A stretch of DNA of 5,938 nt, taken from positions 1 to 5,938 of the forward strand of contig JALOKS010000231.1 in NCBI GenBank assembly GCA_025456385.1. The letters run 5' to 3'. The stretch comes from Thermoanaerobaculales bacterium. GTDB lineage: Bacteria > Acidobacteriota > Thermoanaerobaculia > Thermoanaerobaculales > Sulfomarinibacteraceae. The position numbers and the translations under genes were made by a program. Under the pieces are notes generated by a model. It had not been told where the DNA came from, did not search any database, and saw only the letters and a program-made list of their open reading frames with translations. Shown in pieces: positions 1 to 5,938 of the stretch (position 1 is its first letter; the number at the start of each line of letters is the position of its first letter).

Positions 1-56
1 CACACCAGGCAGACCGCCGCCGCGAAGCCGACGATGTAGGTGTTGTCATGCCGCAT
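1..56 (-). CDS. nqrC: NqrC, Na+-translocating NADH:quinone reductase subunit C (N-terminal fragment)
   Basis: Only the first 18 or so codons are present; the gene runs off the left edge. The start chosen is the ATG at 56-54. It opens a frame reading M-R-H-D-N-T-Y-I-V-G-F-A-A-A-V-C-L-V, which resembles the N-terminal membrane anchor of NqrC. A second ATG at 49-47 overlaps the nqrB stop (ATGA), but its frame gives an arginine/serine-rich peptide unlike NqrC, so I reject it. The start lies inside the last codons of nqrB (11-base overlap), and a GGAGG lies ten bases upstream within nqrB. In known Na+-NQR, NqrC carries a covalently bound FMN and passes electrons toward NqrB; the part holding that site is outside the window. 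The assignment rests on position after nqrA-nqrB plus this short match. Confidence 0.72.
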   Translation of the reverse strand, partial: MRHDNTYIVGFAAAVCLV

Positions 57-1286
57 TGCGGGCGAGCCTCCGCTTGATGTTTGCCTGCACCACGAAGTAG
101 TCGATCAGAGGTGCGAACATGTTCATGAACAGGATCGCCAGCATCATGCCCTCGGGATAGGCCGGGTTGACCACCCGCACCAGCACGACCAGAACGCCGA
201 TGCCCAGGCCGTAGAGCCACTTGCCCCGGTTCGTGAAGGCGGACGACACCGGGTCGGTGGCCATGAAGACCATGCCGAAGGCCCAGCCGCCGAGGACGAA
301 GTGCCACCAGAAGGGCACCGAGAAGAGGGCACCGAGAAGAAGGGGTTGGTCGCCGAGCCGACCAGGTTGAGCAGAGTCGCGGTCGCCGCGGTGCCGAGGG
401 TGACGCCGGCCATGGTCCGCCAGGAGCCGACCTGGCTGACGATCAGGATGGCGGCCCCCAGCAGGCAGAGCACGGCCGAGGTCTCCCCCATCGAGCCCGG
501 GATGAAACCGAGGAAGGCGTCCCACCACAGCGGGTCGCCGAGGCTGCCGAGGGCGGCGACGCCGTCGACGGCCGCGCGCGACAGCCAGGTGGCGCCGGAG
601 AAGCCGTCCACACCGACGAAGTCCGCGGCGATCCACGGCTTGTCGCCCGAGATCTCCGCCGGGTAGGCGAAGAAGAGGAAGGCCCGGATCGTCAACGCCG
701 GGTTGAGGATGTTCATGCCGGTGCCGCCGAAGACCTCCTTGCCGATCAGGACGCCGAACGCCGTGCCGACCGCGACCTGCCACAGCGGGATGGTCGGCGG
801 CAGGGTCAGGGGGACGAGGAACCCGGTGACGAAGAAGCCCTCGTTGACCTCGTGCTCACGGACGACCGCGAACAGCACCTCGATCGCGCCGCCGGCCGCG
901 AAGGTGACCGCGATGACCGGGATGAAGTACAGCGCGCCGTGCACGAAGCAGGCCCAGAAGTCGGTCGTGAAACCGAATCCCAGCGATTGGAAGAGCGCGG
1001 TCTGCCAGTCTCCGAGCGGCCGCGCGCCGGCCGCGATCGCCCGGTGCGCCTGCAGGCCGACGTTGTAGCAGGCCATGAGCACGGTCGGAAACAGCGCCAC
1101 CACGACCGTGATCATCATCCGCTTGAGGTCGAGAGCGTCGCGGACGTGGGTCGTGCCGGTCGTCACCTTGCTCGGGGAGTAGAGCAGGGTGTCGAAGGCC
1201 TCCCAGAGCGGAAACAGGCGCTCGAGCTTGCCGCCCGGCTCGAAGACCGGCGCCGCCTTGTCGAGCAGGGAACGAAGGGGACGCAT
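46..1286 (-). pseudogene. nqrB: NqrB, Na+-NQR membrane subunit B, frame broken by a 14-bp duplication
   Basis: NqrB is the large membrane subunit of the sodium-pumping NADH:quinone oxidoreductase; it carries covalent FMN and forms part of the Na+ path. Family landmarks are clear: V-R-E-H-E-V-N-E-G at about residues 142-150, F-G-G-T-G-M-N-I-L-N-P-A at 186-197, and S-G-A-T at 230-233, whose Thr233 matches the flavinylated threonine of the family. The frame from ATG 1286 holds to about residue 320 (N-P-F-F-S-V-P), then shifts because 14 bases are duplicated at 312-339. It ends in an unrelated serine/arginine-rich tail with a stop at 146-144. The true C-terminus continues in another frame (F-W-W-H-F-V-L-G-G, F-M-A-T-D-P-V-S, about three membrane segments) to the TGA at 48-46. 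Without the extra copy the protein would be 408 residues, close to the usual 410-415. The start overlaps the nqrA stop (TGATG), with GGAAGGAGG at 1299-1291 as ribosome binding site. The gene is either truly broken or mis-assembled; downstream codons show no decay. Confidence 0.9.
312..339. repeat. Exact 14-bp tandem duplication inside nqrB
   Basis: The unit AGGGCACCGAGAAG occurs twice back to back (312-325 and 326-339), with one further matching base at 340. Removing one copy joins the codons for N-P-F-F-S-V-P directly to F-W-W-H-F-V-L-G-G, the expected NqrB sequence. The insertion is 2 modulo 3 and therefore causes the frameshift. The repeat itself is read directly from the sequence. Whether it is a real mutation (replication slippage) or an assembly artefact cannot be decided here. 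Confidence 0.95.
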
Positions 1287-2668
1287 CAGCCCTCCTTCCA
1301 GATTTCGTAGAGGTTGCGCCGGAGGGCCGGGGCGAAGTCGTCCTTACCGGGGCTCACGAAGGAGCACAGAGCGAGGTCCTCCTCATCGAGCTCGAGACAA
1401 CCGAGGGCCTCCGCCCGTTCGACGTCGTCCATCAGCAGGGCCCGCAGGAGAAAGGTCGGCTCGATGTCGAGCGGCATCACGCGCTCGAACATCCCGATCG
1501 GCACCATCGCACGGTGGCCGCCGTAGGTGGTGGTCGTGAAGGCGAAGCGGTAGGAACGCGGGCGGAGCGCGGACAAGTAGGCGCGGATCGTCGAGAAGCG
1601 ATCGAGGCCCGGCATCAGCCAGGCCAGCAGGTTCCGCCCCCGGTTCTCGGCGAGGCACGAGACCTGGTTCGAGTAACGGCCGAGGAAGCCGAAGACGTCT
1701 CCCCTGGCGACGTGGCCGTACAGGACCGAACCCGAGATCACACGCTTCTCGCCGAAGAAGACCTCCTCCTCGAGCAGCGGCTCCGTCTGAGCGCCCAGCC
1801 GTGTCGCCAGAAGCCGCGGGTGCATGACCAGCGGCCCGGCAAGTGAAACGACGCGCCCCACCGGGAGCTTCCCGGTCGTGAACAGGCGTCCGATCGCCGC
1901 CACGTCCTGGTAGCCGACGTGCCAGACCACCTTGCCTCGGTGCACCGGGTCGAGCAGGTGGATGTGGGTGCCGACGAGGCCGGCCGGGTGCCTGCCGCTG
2001 AACTCCTCCACCTGCACCCGCGGGGCATCGCCGCCGTCGAGGGGCGAGCCCGGGCCGCGGCACAGGTACACGGTGCCGTCGGTGAGGGTCGACAGCACCC
2101 ACAGGCCGTCGATGAACTCCTCCCGCCGGCCTTCGAGGACCACGTCCGGATTCGGGGCCAGCGGGTTGGTGTCGGTCGCTGTCACGAAGATCGAGTGGCA
2201 GCTTCCCGCCGGCGAGGGCACGGTCGAGAACGGGCGCTGCCTGATCGCCGTCCACAGGCCGGACTCGACGAGCAGCTCGCGCGCTGCCTTGCCGTCCAAC
2301 CTCCGCACCGCGCGCGCCGTGTAGCTCGCGAAGCGCTGGTGGTCGCTGTCGGCCACCCGGCCCTGGCGTTCGCTCGGCGTCAGTTCGATGACGACCGACT
2401 GCAGGGCCCGCCGCGCGCCGCGGTTGATGGCCGAGACGGTACCGGCACCGGGCGCAGTGAACCGCACACCTTCGGCCTTCCGGTCCTCGAACAGGAGCTG
2501 GCCACGCTTGACCCGGTCGCCGACGGCAACGTGCATGCGCGCTTTCATGAACGGGTAGTCACGGGCCAGCACCGCGACCTTCGTGACCGCGGGCGCGACG
2601 TCGATGCGCTGCTCCGGCACGCCCGAGATCGGGAGGTCAAGTCCCTTCGAGATGAAGTGTGACGCCAT
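1286..2668 (-). CDS. nqrA: NqrA, Na+-translocating NADH:quinone reductase subunit A
   Basis: This is the cytoplasmic-side, cofactor-free subunit of Na+-NQR, linked in the literature to quinone binding. The product is 460 residues, slightly longer than the typical 445-450. Family signatures run throughout: K-G-L-D-L-P-I near residue 8, F-T-A-P-G-A-G-T-V near 70 followed by A-I-N-R-G and L-Q-S-V-V-I-E, then the long G-T-H-I-H-L-L-D-P-V and W-H-V-G-Y-Q-D-V-A-A-I-G block, and a C-terminal C-S-F-V-S-P-G-K-D near 435. I chose the ATG at 2668-2666 because family alignment begins there and AAAAGGG lies about six bases upstream. The in-frame GTG at 2707 would add 13 residues unlike NqrA. This is the first gene of the operon. 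Its TGA shares one base with the nqrB ATG, so translation is probably coupled. No frame defects are visible. Confidence 0.96.
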   Translation of the reverse strand: MASHFISKGLDLPISGVPEQRIDVAPAVTKVAVLARDYPFMKARMHVAVGDRVKRGQLLFEDRKAEGVRFTAPGAGTVSAINRGARRALQSVVIELTPSERQGRVADSDHQRFASYTARAVRRLDGKAARELLVESGLWTAIRQRPFSTVPSPAGSCHSIFVTATDTNPLAPNPDVVLEGRREEFIDGLWVLSTLTDGTVYLCRGPGSPLDGGDAPRVQVEEFSGRHPAGLVGTHIHLLDPVHRGKVVWHVGYQDVAAIGRLFTTGKLPVGRVVSLAGPLVMHPRLLATRLGAQTEPLLEEEVFFGEKRVISGSVLYGHVARGDVFGFLGRYSNQVSCLAENRGRNLLAWLMPGLDRFSTIRAYLSALRPRSYRFAFTTTTYGGHRAMVPIGMFERVMPLDIEPTFLLRALLMDDVERAEALGCLELDEEDLALCSFVSPGKDDFAPALRRNLYEIWKEG

Positions 2669-2719
2669 GCTCAGCCCTTTTCCGCCCGTCTGCTCCAGTC
2701 GAGGCACACGAGCGCAGAG

Positions 2720-2747
2720 AGGATACCAAGACCGTCAAGAACGTGAA
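2720..2747 (-). promoter_or_regulatory. Candidate sigma70-type promoter for the nqr operon
   Basis: On the minus strand TTCACG (2747-2742) and TATCCT (2725-2720) are separated by 16 bases, each matching four of six consensus positions. Transcription would start near 2713, leaving a leader of about 45 bases before the nqrA ATG. The position fits the head of the operon. The match is weak, and an alternative TTGACG nearby lacks a properly spaced -10, so this is a prediction only. Confidence 0.3.
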
Positions 2748-2779
2748 ACTGCCGCCGGGGTCGCACCTGTCATGAATGA

Positions 2780-2788
2780 TGCTAAGCT
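2780..2788 (+). promoter_or_regulatory. Weak extended -10-like element before the CBS-domain gene
   Basis: TGCTAAGCT fits the pattern TG-N-TANNNT of an extended -10 box and lies 39 bases before the CBS gene start. I see no convincing -35 hexamer upstream. It is offered because a plus-strand promoter must lie in 2669-2827 if the CBS gene is transcribed independently of anything to its left, where all genes face away. Confidence 0.18.
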
Positions 2789-2813
2789 GTCGAAAAGCAC
2801 TGCGGCCGACGGC

Positions 2814-2819
2814 GGGAGG
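2814..2819 (+). promoter_or_regulatory. Ribosome binding site that fixes the CBS gene start
   Basis: GGGAGG ends eight bases before the ATG at 2828. The in-frame GTG at 2819 overlaps this Shine-Dalgarno sequence and therefore cannot be its start, which favours ATG 2828. Confidence 0.75.
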
Positions 2820-2827
2820 TGAAGTTC

Positions 2828-3358
2828 ATGGCGAAGACACCCATCGTCCGGAACATCATGAAGAAGGCCTCGCGGACCTTCCGGGCAGACGAAGAGATGG
2901 CCCCTTGCATGAGCATCCTCGCGCGCTCGTCCTTCGCTGCGATGCCGGTCCTCGATGACGACGGACTGCTCGTCGGGGTGCTGAGCGAGAAGGACGTCCT
3001 GCGGACCATCATCGACTGGGCCTACGACCAGCGCGCCGGGGGACCGGTGCGGAACTACATGTCCCGACTCAACGTCGCCGTCACCCCGGACATGGACCTG
3101 CTGACCGCCGCCCGCGCGTTTCTCGAGTGCGACTTCTCGTGCCTCCCGGTGATGGAGCACGAGCACCTCGTTGGGAGGGTCACCCGTCACGAGGTCCTGA
3201 AAGGGATCGAGAAGTGGGCGACCGAAATCAACCGCGAGCGGGCAGGCCGCCTGACCCAGGCCTCGCCGCACGAGCGTCCCTCCGCCATGGGCGAGATCCA
3301 GAAGGTTGCCGCCTCCCACACCCGCGAGCAGATGGCGAGGATCTTCCGCCGGCACTGA
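2828..3358 (+). CDS. Two-CBS-domain protein
   Basis: A 176-residue soluble protein made almost entirely of a tandem CBS pair (Bateman module). The first CBS spans about residues 7-62 (V-R-N-I-M near the start, then M-P-V-L-D-D-D-G-L-L-V-G-V-L-S-E-K-D-V-L). The second spans about 74-129 (V-R-N-Y-M, then L-P-V-M-E and H-L-V-G-R-V-T-R-H-E-V-L). A charged, probably helical tail of about 45 residues follows. There is no signal peptide, membrane segment or attached catalytic domain. CBS pairs commonly bind adenine nucleotides or S-adenosylmethionine and regulate a partner; the ligand and partner here cannot be told from sequence. The start is the ATG preceded by GGGAGG at eight bases. The gene is divergent from nqrA, sharing about 160 bases of upstream DNA, which may or may not mean common control. 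A gap of 208 bases separates it from the next gene. Confidence 0.9.
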   Translation: MAKTPIVRNIMKKASRTFRADEEMAPCMSILARSSFAAMPVLDDDGLLVGVLSEKDVLRTIIDWAYDQRAGGPVRNYMSRLNVAVTPDMDLLTAARAFLECDFSCLPVMEHEHLVGRVTRHEVLKGIEKWATEINRERAGRLTQASPHERPSAMGEIQKVAASHTREQMARIFRRH

Positions 3359-3362
3359 GGAG

Positions 3363-3396
3363 CGGCCCGGGACGCACAGCGCCCCGTTCCCGGCCG
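3363..3396 (+). terminator. Possible hairpin just after the CBS gene
   Basis: CGGCCCGGGA (3363-3372) can pair with TCCCGGCCG (3388-3396), giving nine base pairs with a one-base bulge and a 15-base loop, starting four bases after the stop codon. No T-run follows, so it is not a classical intrinsic terminator. In such GC-rich DNA a hairpin of this kind can arise by chance. Confidence 0.25.
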
Positions 3397-3470
3397 TGCG
3401 AGAGCCGTGCCCGAAGGGCCGCCGGCCGGCTGCCGGGACGGGCCGCGAGCCTCTCCAGGGGAGCCGGGGA

Positions 3471-3485
3471 TGCGCCCGCGGCGCA
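3471..3485. repeat. Short perfect inverted repeat in the 3359-3566 gap
   Basis: TGCGCC and GGCGCA flank the loop CGC. The rest of this 208-base gap is very G/C-rich with no convincing coding frame. It holds this hairpin, a 10-base palindrome GCCGGCCGGC at 3421-3430, and the promoter-like elements listed separately. No T-run or clear function is visible for this repeat. Confidence 0.35.
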
Positions 3486-3522
3486 GCGCGCGGAAACACC
3501 GGCGGCTCGCGGGCGAATCCGG

Positions 3523-3528
3523 TATGAT
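3523..3528 (+). promoter_or_regulatory. Candidate -10 box for the substrate-binding protein gene
   Basis: TATGAT matches five of six bases of TATAAT and stands out in the surrounding G/C-rich DNA, 38 bases before the GTG start. No -35 match is present at 16-18 bases upstream (the region reads CCGGCGG), so it would need an activator or another sigma factor, or be a chance match. Confidence 0.35.
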
Positions 3529-3534
3529 GTGCGC

Positions 3535-3546
3535 CGACGATCGTCG
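3535..3546. promoter_or_regulatory. 12-bp perfect palindrome, possible operator
   Basis: CGACGATCGTCG reads identically on both strands. It begins seven bases after the candidate -10 box, so it would cover the transcription start, a common place for a repressor site. No regulator gene is next to it, and only one copy was noticed in the window. Confidence 0.3.
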
Positions 3547-3555
3547 ATGCGTCCC

Positions 3556-3560
3556 GGAGG
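3556..3560 (+). promoter_or_regulatory. Ribosome binding site supporting a GTG start
   Basis: GGAGG ends six bases before the GTG at 3567 and twelve before the in-frame ATG at 3573. Spacing favours the GTG, though either start leaves the lipoprotein signal peptide intact. Confidence 0.65.
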
Positions 3561-3566
3561 TGGCAC

Positions 3567-4733
3567 GTGAGCATGATGACGACCCTGGCGCGAGTGCTGT
3601 CGGTCGCGGCGACCGCGGCGGCGCTCTCAGCCTGCAGCAGCAAGCCCGTGGTCGGCATCCTCCTGCCGATGACCGGCGACGCGTCGTCCTACGGGGAGTC
3701 GATGAAGAACGGCATCGACCTCGCCCTCGAGCAGGCAGGTAAAGACCTCCCGGCCGGCTTCCGGGTCGTCTGGGGCGACGACGCGACCGATCCCGCGACC
3801 GGCGCGGCGGAGCTGCGGCGGATGGCGGGCGAAGGCGCCCGGCTGGTGGTTGCCGGCACCACCAGCGACACCGCCCACGCCCTGCTCCCCCTGCTTGAAG
3901 AGCTCGACGTGATCGCCATCTCGCCCTCGGCCTCCGACCCCAGCCTGACCAAGGACTCGCGGCGCTTCTTCCGGGTCTTCGCCTCCGACGAGCTCGAGGG
4001 CCGCCGGGCCGGTCGCTTCCTCTACGACGACCAGGACAAGGGCTCGGTCCTGATCTACGCCGAGGACTCCGCGCAGGCGCGCGGCATCGAGCCGCCGTTC
4101 CGCCAGGTTTTCGAGCAGGCGATGGGAGGACGTGTCGTCGGGCGGGTCCTGGTCGACCAGCCCGGCTGGCAGCGGGAGGCGAGCGACCTCCTGGCGGCCG
4201 CCAGCCCGGAGTCGATCTACATCATCGCCTACGGCGAGAAGACCATCGAGGTCCTCAGGCACCTGCGCGAGCAGGGATACCAGGGCCTCGTCTGCGCCGG
4301 CTCGGCCTTCTACACCAACCAGATCGTCGACGCCCATCCCGATCTCGTGGAGGGCGTGTTCTTCCCGCAGCCCGCCTTCGACATCAAGTCCGAGAGCCCG
4401 CTCGCGCAGGAGTTCATCGCGGCCTACCGGCAGCGCCACGGCCACGACCCGGACATCTACGCCGCGCACGCCTTCGACGCGATGCGGGTCGTGATCTGGG
4501 CGACCAACCAGACCAAGGTCTTCGCGACGAGCGAGATCCGCAAGACCCTCGCCTTCGGCGTCAAGGAGTTTCCGGGAGTCACCGGCATCATCCAGTTCAA
4601 CGACTACGGCGACGTGCACCACAACCCGATCATGTTCATCATCAAGGACGGCGATGTGCTCAACTACGAGCGCTACATCGACGAGGAGAAGGCCAAGATC
4701 CGCGAGCGGATCAGGGACCTCCTCGGCGGCTGA
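3567..4733 (+). CDS. Substrate-binding lipoprotein of the branched-chain amino acid ABC transporter type (LivK-like)
   Basis: A 388-residue periplasmic binding protein of type I fold (Peripla_BP_6/LivK class). It opens with a short hydrophobic signal and the lipobox L-S-A-C, so the mature protein would begin at Cys23 and be lipid-anchored. The mature start V-V-G-I-L-L-P-M-T-G-D near 28-38, then the Y-G-E-S-M-K-N-G-I-D-L-A segment, G-T-T-S-D at 97-101, S-P-S-A-S-D-P at 119-125 and F-R-V-F-A-S-D-E at 135-142, are the family's usual ligand-pocket and hinge landmarks. The later Y-A-A-H-A-F-D-A-M motif also fits. The ligand cannot be read from sequence; this family binds amino acids, amides, urea and other small molecules, or acts as a sensor. 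No permease or ATPase genes adjoin it in the window. It starts at GTG with GGAGG six bases upstream. The 46-base gap to mtaB has no clear terminator, so the two may be co-transcribed. Confidence 0.9.
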   Translation: MSMMTTLARVLSVAATAAALSACSSKPVVGILLPMTGDASSYGESMKNGIDLALEQAGKDLPAGFRVVWGDDATDPATGAAELRRMAGEGARLVVAGTTSDTAHALLPLLEELDVIAISPSASDPSLTKDSRRFFRVFASDELEGRRAGRFLYDDQDKGSVLIYAEDSAQARGIEPPFRQVFEQAMGGRVVGRVLVDQPGWQREASDLLAAASPESIYIIAYGEKTIEVLRHLREQGYQGLVCAGSAFYTNQIVDAHPDLVEGVFFPQPAFDIKSESPLAQEFIAAYRQRHGHDPDIYAAHAFDAMRVVIWATNQTKVFATSEIRKTLAFGVKEFPGVTGIIQFNDYGDVHHNPIMFIIKDGDVLNYERYIDEEKAKIRERIRDLLGG

Positions 4734-4779
4734 GCGCTCCCGGCGCCGCACCCGCTGATGGACGGAGCGTGACGAGGCG

Positions 4780-5938
4780 ATGCGAGTTCGTCTCGAGTCC
4801 GTGGGATGCCGCCTCAACATCGGTGAGATCGAGGCGATGGCGCGCGCACTGGTGGCGGCCGGCCACCGGGTGGTCGGGGCCGGCGAGCCCGCCGAGCTGT
4901 GCATCCTCAACACCTGCACCGTGACCTCGGTGGCGTCGAAGAAGTCCCGCCAGCTCATCCGGCAGCTCCGGCGCGCCCACCCCGGACCGGCTGCGACGCC
5001 GAGCTCGCGCCGGAGGCCGCCCGCACCGCCGGCGTCGACCTCGTGGTCGGCAACGCGGACAAGGACAGGCTGCTGGAGATAGCGGCGGCCGCGGAGCTGC
5101 TCCGCGAGCCGGCGCCCGACCTCGACGGGACGATTCTCTTCCCGGAGTGCGGCGGCTCCCGGACGCGCGCCTTCCTCAAGGTCCAGGACGGCTGCGATAA
5201 CTGCTGCACCTTCTGCGTGACGACCACCGCCCGCGGCAGCGGCCGCAGCGTTCCCGCCGACGATCTCGTGCACGAAGTCCGGGCCCTGCTCGAACTCGGC
5301 TACCGCGAGGTGGTTCTGAGCGGGGTCCACCTCGGGTCCTACGGCCACGACGCCGGGGATCGGGGAGGTCTCCACCGCCTGGTGGCGCGCCTCCTCGCCG
5401 ACACCGAGGTCCCGAGGCTGAGGCTGTCTTCCCTCGAGCCCTGGGACGTCGAGCCCCGGTTCTTCGAGCTCTTCGCCGACCCCCGCCTGCTGCCGCACCT
5501 GCACCTGCCGCTCCAGAGCGGCTGCGAGACCACCCTCCGCCGCATGGCGCGCCGCACAACACCCGCCGAGTTCTCGCGCCTGGCCGCGAGCGCCCGCCGG
5601 GCGGTGCCGGGCATCTCCCTGACGACCGACGTCATGGTCGGCTTTCCGGGCGAGAGCGAGCCGGAGTTCGAGGCATCGATCGACTTCGTCGAAGCGCTGG
5701 GGTTTGCCCGGCTGCACGTTTTCCGCTACTCCCGCCGCGCGGGAACCCTGGCCGCGACGATGCCGGACCAGGTCCCGGCGCCCGTCGCGAAGGAGCGCAG
5801 CCGCCGCATGCATGCGCTCGGCGCGGAGCTCGAGAACCGGTTCAACGCGAGACTCGTGGGGACCACGGCGGACGTCCTGTGGGAGACCGCCGAGGACCTC
5901 GGCTCCTCGCTTCGCTGGAGCGGGCTGACCCCGGATTA
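4780..5938 (+). pseudogene. mtaB: MtaB-family tRNA (t6A37) methylthiotransferase, frame broken and cut by the window end
   Basis: MtaB is a radical-SAM enzyme that adds a methylthio group to t6A at position 37 of tRNAs reading ANN codons. The frame from ATG 4780 shows the N-terminal UPF0004 domain: S-V-G-C-R-L-N with Cys10, and L-N-T-C-T-V-T with Cys46, then K-S-R-Q. After H-P-G near residue 69 it goes out of frame and stops at 5080-5082, giving only 100 residues. From about 4986 another frame continues the protein to the window end: T-G-C (third cluster cysteine, 4992-4994), V-D-L-V-V-G-N, K-V-Q-D-G, the radical-SAM C-D-N-C-C-T-F-C motif (5193-5216), L-P-L-Q-S-G, D-V-M-V-G-F-P-G-E, F-R-Y-S-R-R-A-G-T and a TRAM-like G-L-T-P-D-Y. 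Relatives have about six residues between His-Pro and Thr-Gly-Cys; only two bases remain, so about 16 bp are missing. The GCRLN and NTCTVT motifs favour MtaB over MiaB or RimO. The Shine-Dalgarno is weak (GGAG at 4764 or GAGG at 4774). Confidence 0.87.

Noticed and set aside
47..49. ATG overlapping the nqrB stop (ATGA) as the nqrC start
   Set aside because: Its frame gives an arginine/serine-rich peptide, while the ATG seven bases upstream opens the NqrC-like frame.
312..339. Programmed recoding to bypass the 14-bp duplication in nqrB
   Set aside because: An exact duplication explains the shift completely, and a frameshift of one or two bases would leave extra non-family residues in the protein.
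2735..3658. A 307-codon minus-strand open frame opposite the CBS gene
   Set aside because: It is antisense to the CBS-domain gene, has no family-like motifs, and would run through the gene-free gap. It is a composition artefact.
3407..3742. A plus-strand open frame through the 3359-3566 gap
   Set aside because: It has an arginine/glycine/proline-rich shadow composition, has no plausible start context, and overlaps the binding-protein gene in another frame.
4978..4994. Programmed ribosomal frameshifting in mtaB
   Set aside because: No slippery heptamer is present at the junction, and conserved residues are missing there, which a frame change alone would not restore.
3627..5813. A 728-codon open frame on the minus strand opposite the binding-protein and mtaB genes
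   Set aside because: Its translation is rich in R, H, D, V, G and A with no recognisable family, and it lies antisense to two clearly conserved genes. Long stop-free antisense frames are expected in such GC-rich coding DNA.
1..5938. CRISPR arrays, tRNA or rRNA genes, insertion sequences, phage genes
   Set aside because: No regularly spaced repeats, RNA gene signatures, transposase motifs or terminal inverted repeats were seen on either strand.

Overview
The window is high-G+C chromosomal DNA with strong G/C preference at third codon positions. The genes point to a Gram-negative bacterium with a sodium-motive respiratory chain: Na+-NQR subunits, a lipobox-bearing substrate-binding protein and a tRNA methylthiotransferase. 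I cannot assign a phylum with confidence; an Acidobacteriota-like or other high-G+C diderm lineage is only a guess.

Left part (1-2668, minus strand): the start of an nqr operon in the usual order nqrA, nqrB, nqrC, running off the left edge. The genes are tightly coupled. nqrA stop and nqrB start share one base (TGATG), and nqrB overlaps nqrC by 11 bases. nqrB is broken by an exact 14-bp tandem duplication at 312-339. Removing one copy restores a 408-residue NqrB of normal length with intact motifs on both sides.

Middle (2669-2827): a divergent regulatory region between nqrA (minus) and a small two-CBS-domain protein (plus, 2828-3358). A GC-rich, gene-free gap of 208 bases follows, with weak hairpins, a candidate -10 box and a 12-bp perfect palindrome.

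Right part (3567-5938, plus strand): a branched-chain-amino-acid-type (LivK-like) solute-binding lipoprotein with no transporter genes beside it, then an MtaB-family tRNA methylthiotransferase truncated by the window end. mtaB also has a frame break, at about 4985, where roughly 16 bases are missing just before the third N-terminal cysteine.

Nothing in the window looks like a new defence, mobile or RNA system; the gene content is housekeeping. The most notable point is that two conserved genes within 5 kb are each interrupted by a mid-sized indel (+14 and about -16), while the sequence after each break is well preserved. That suggests either very recent mutations or, at least as likely, assembly or read errors in this contig.
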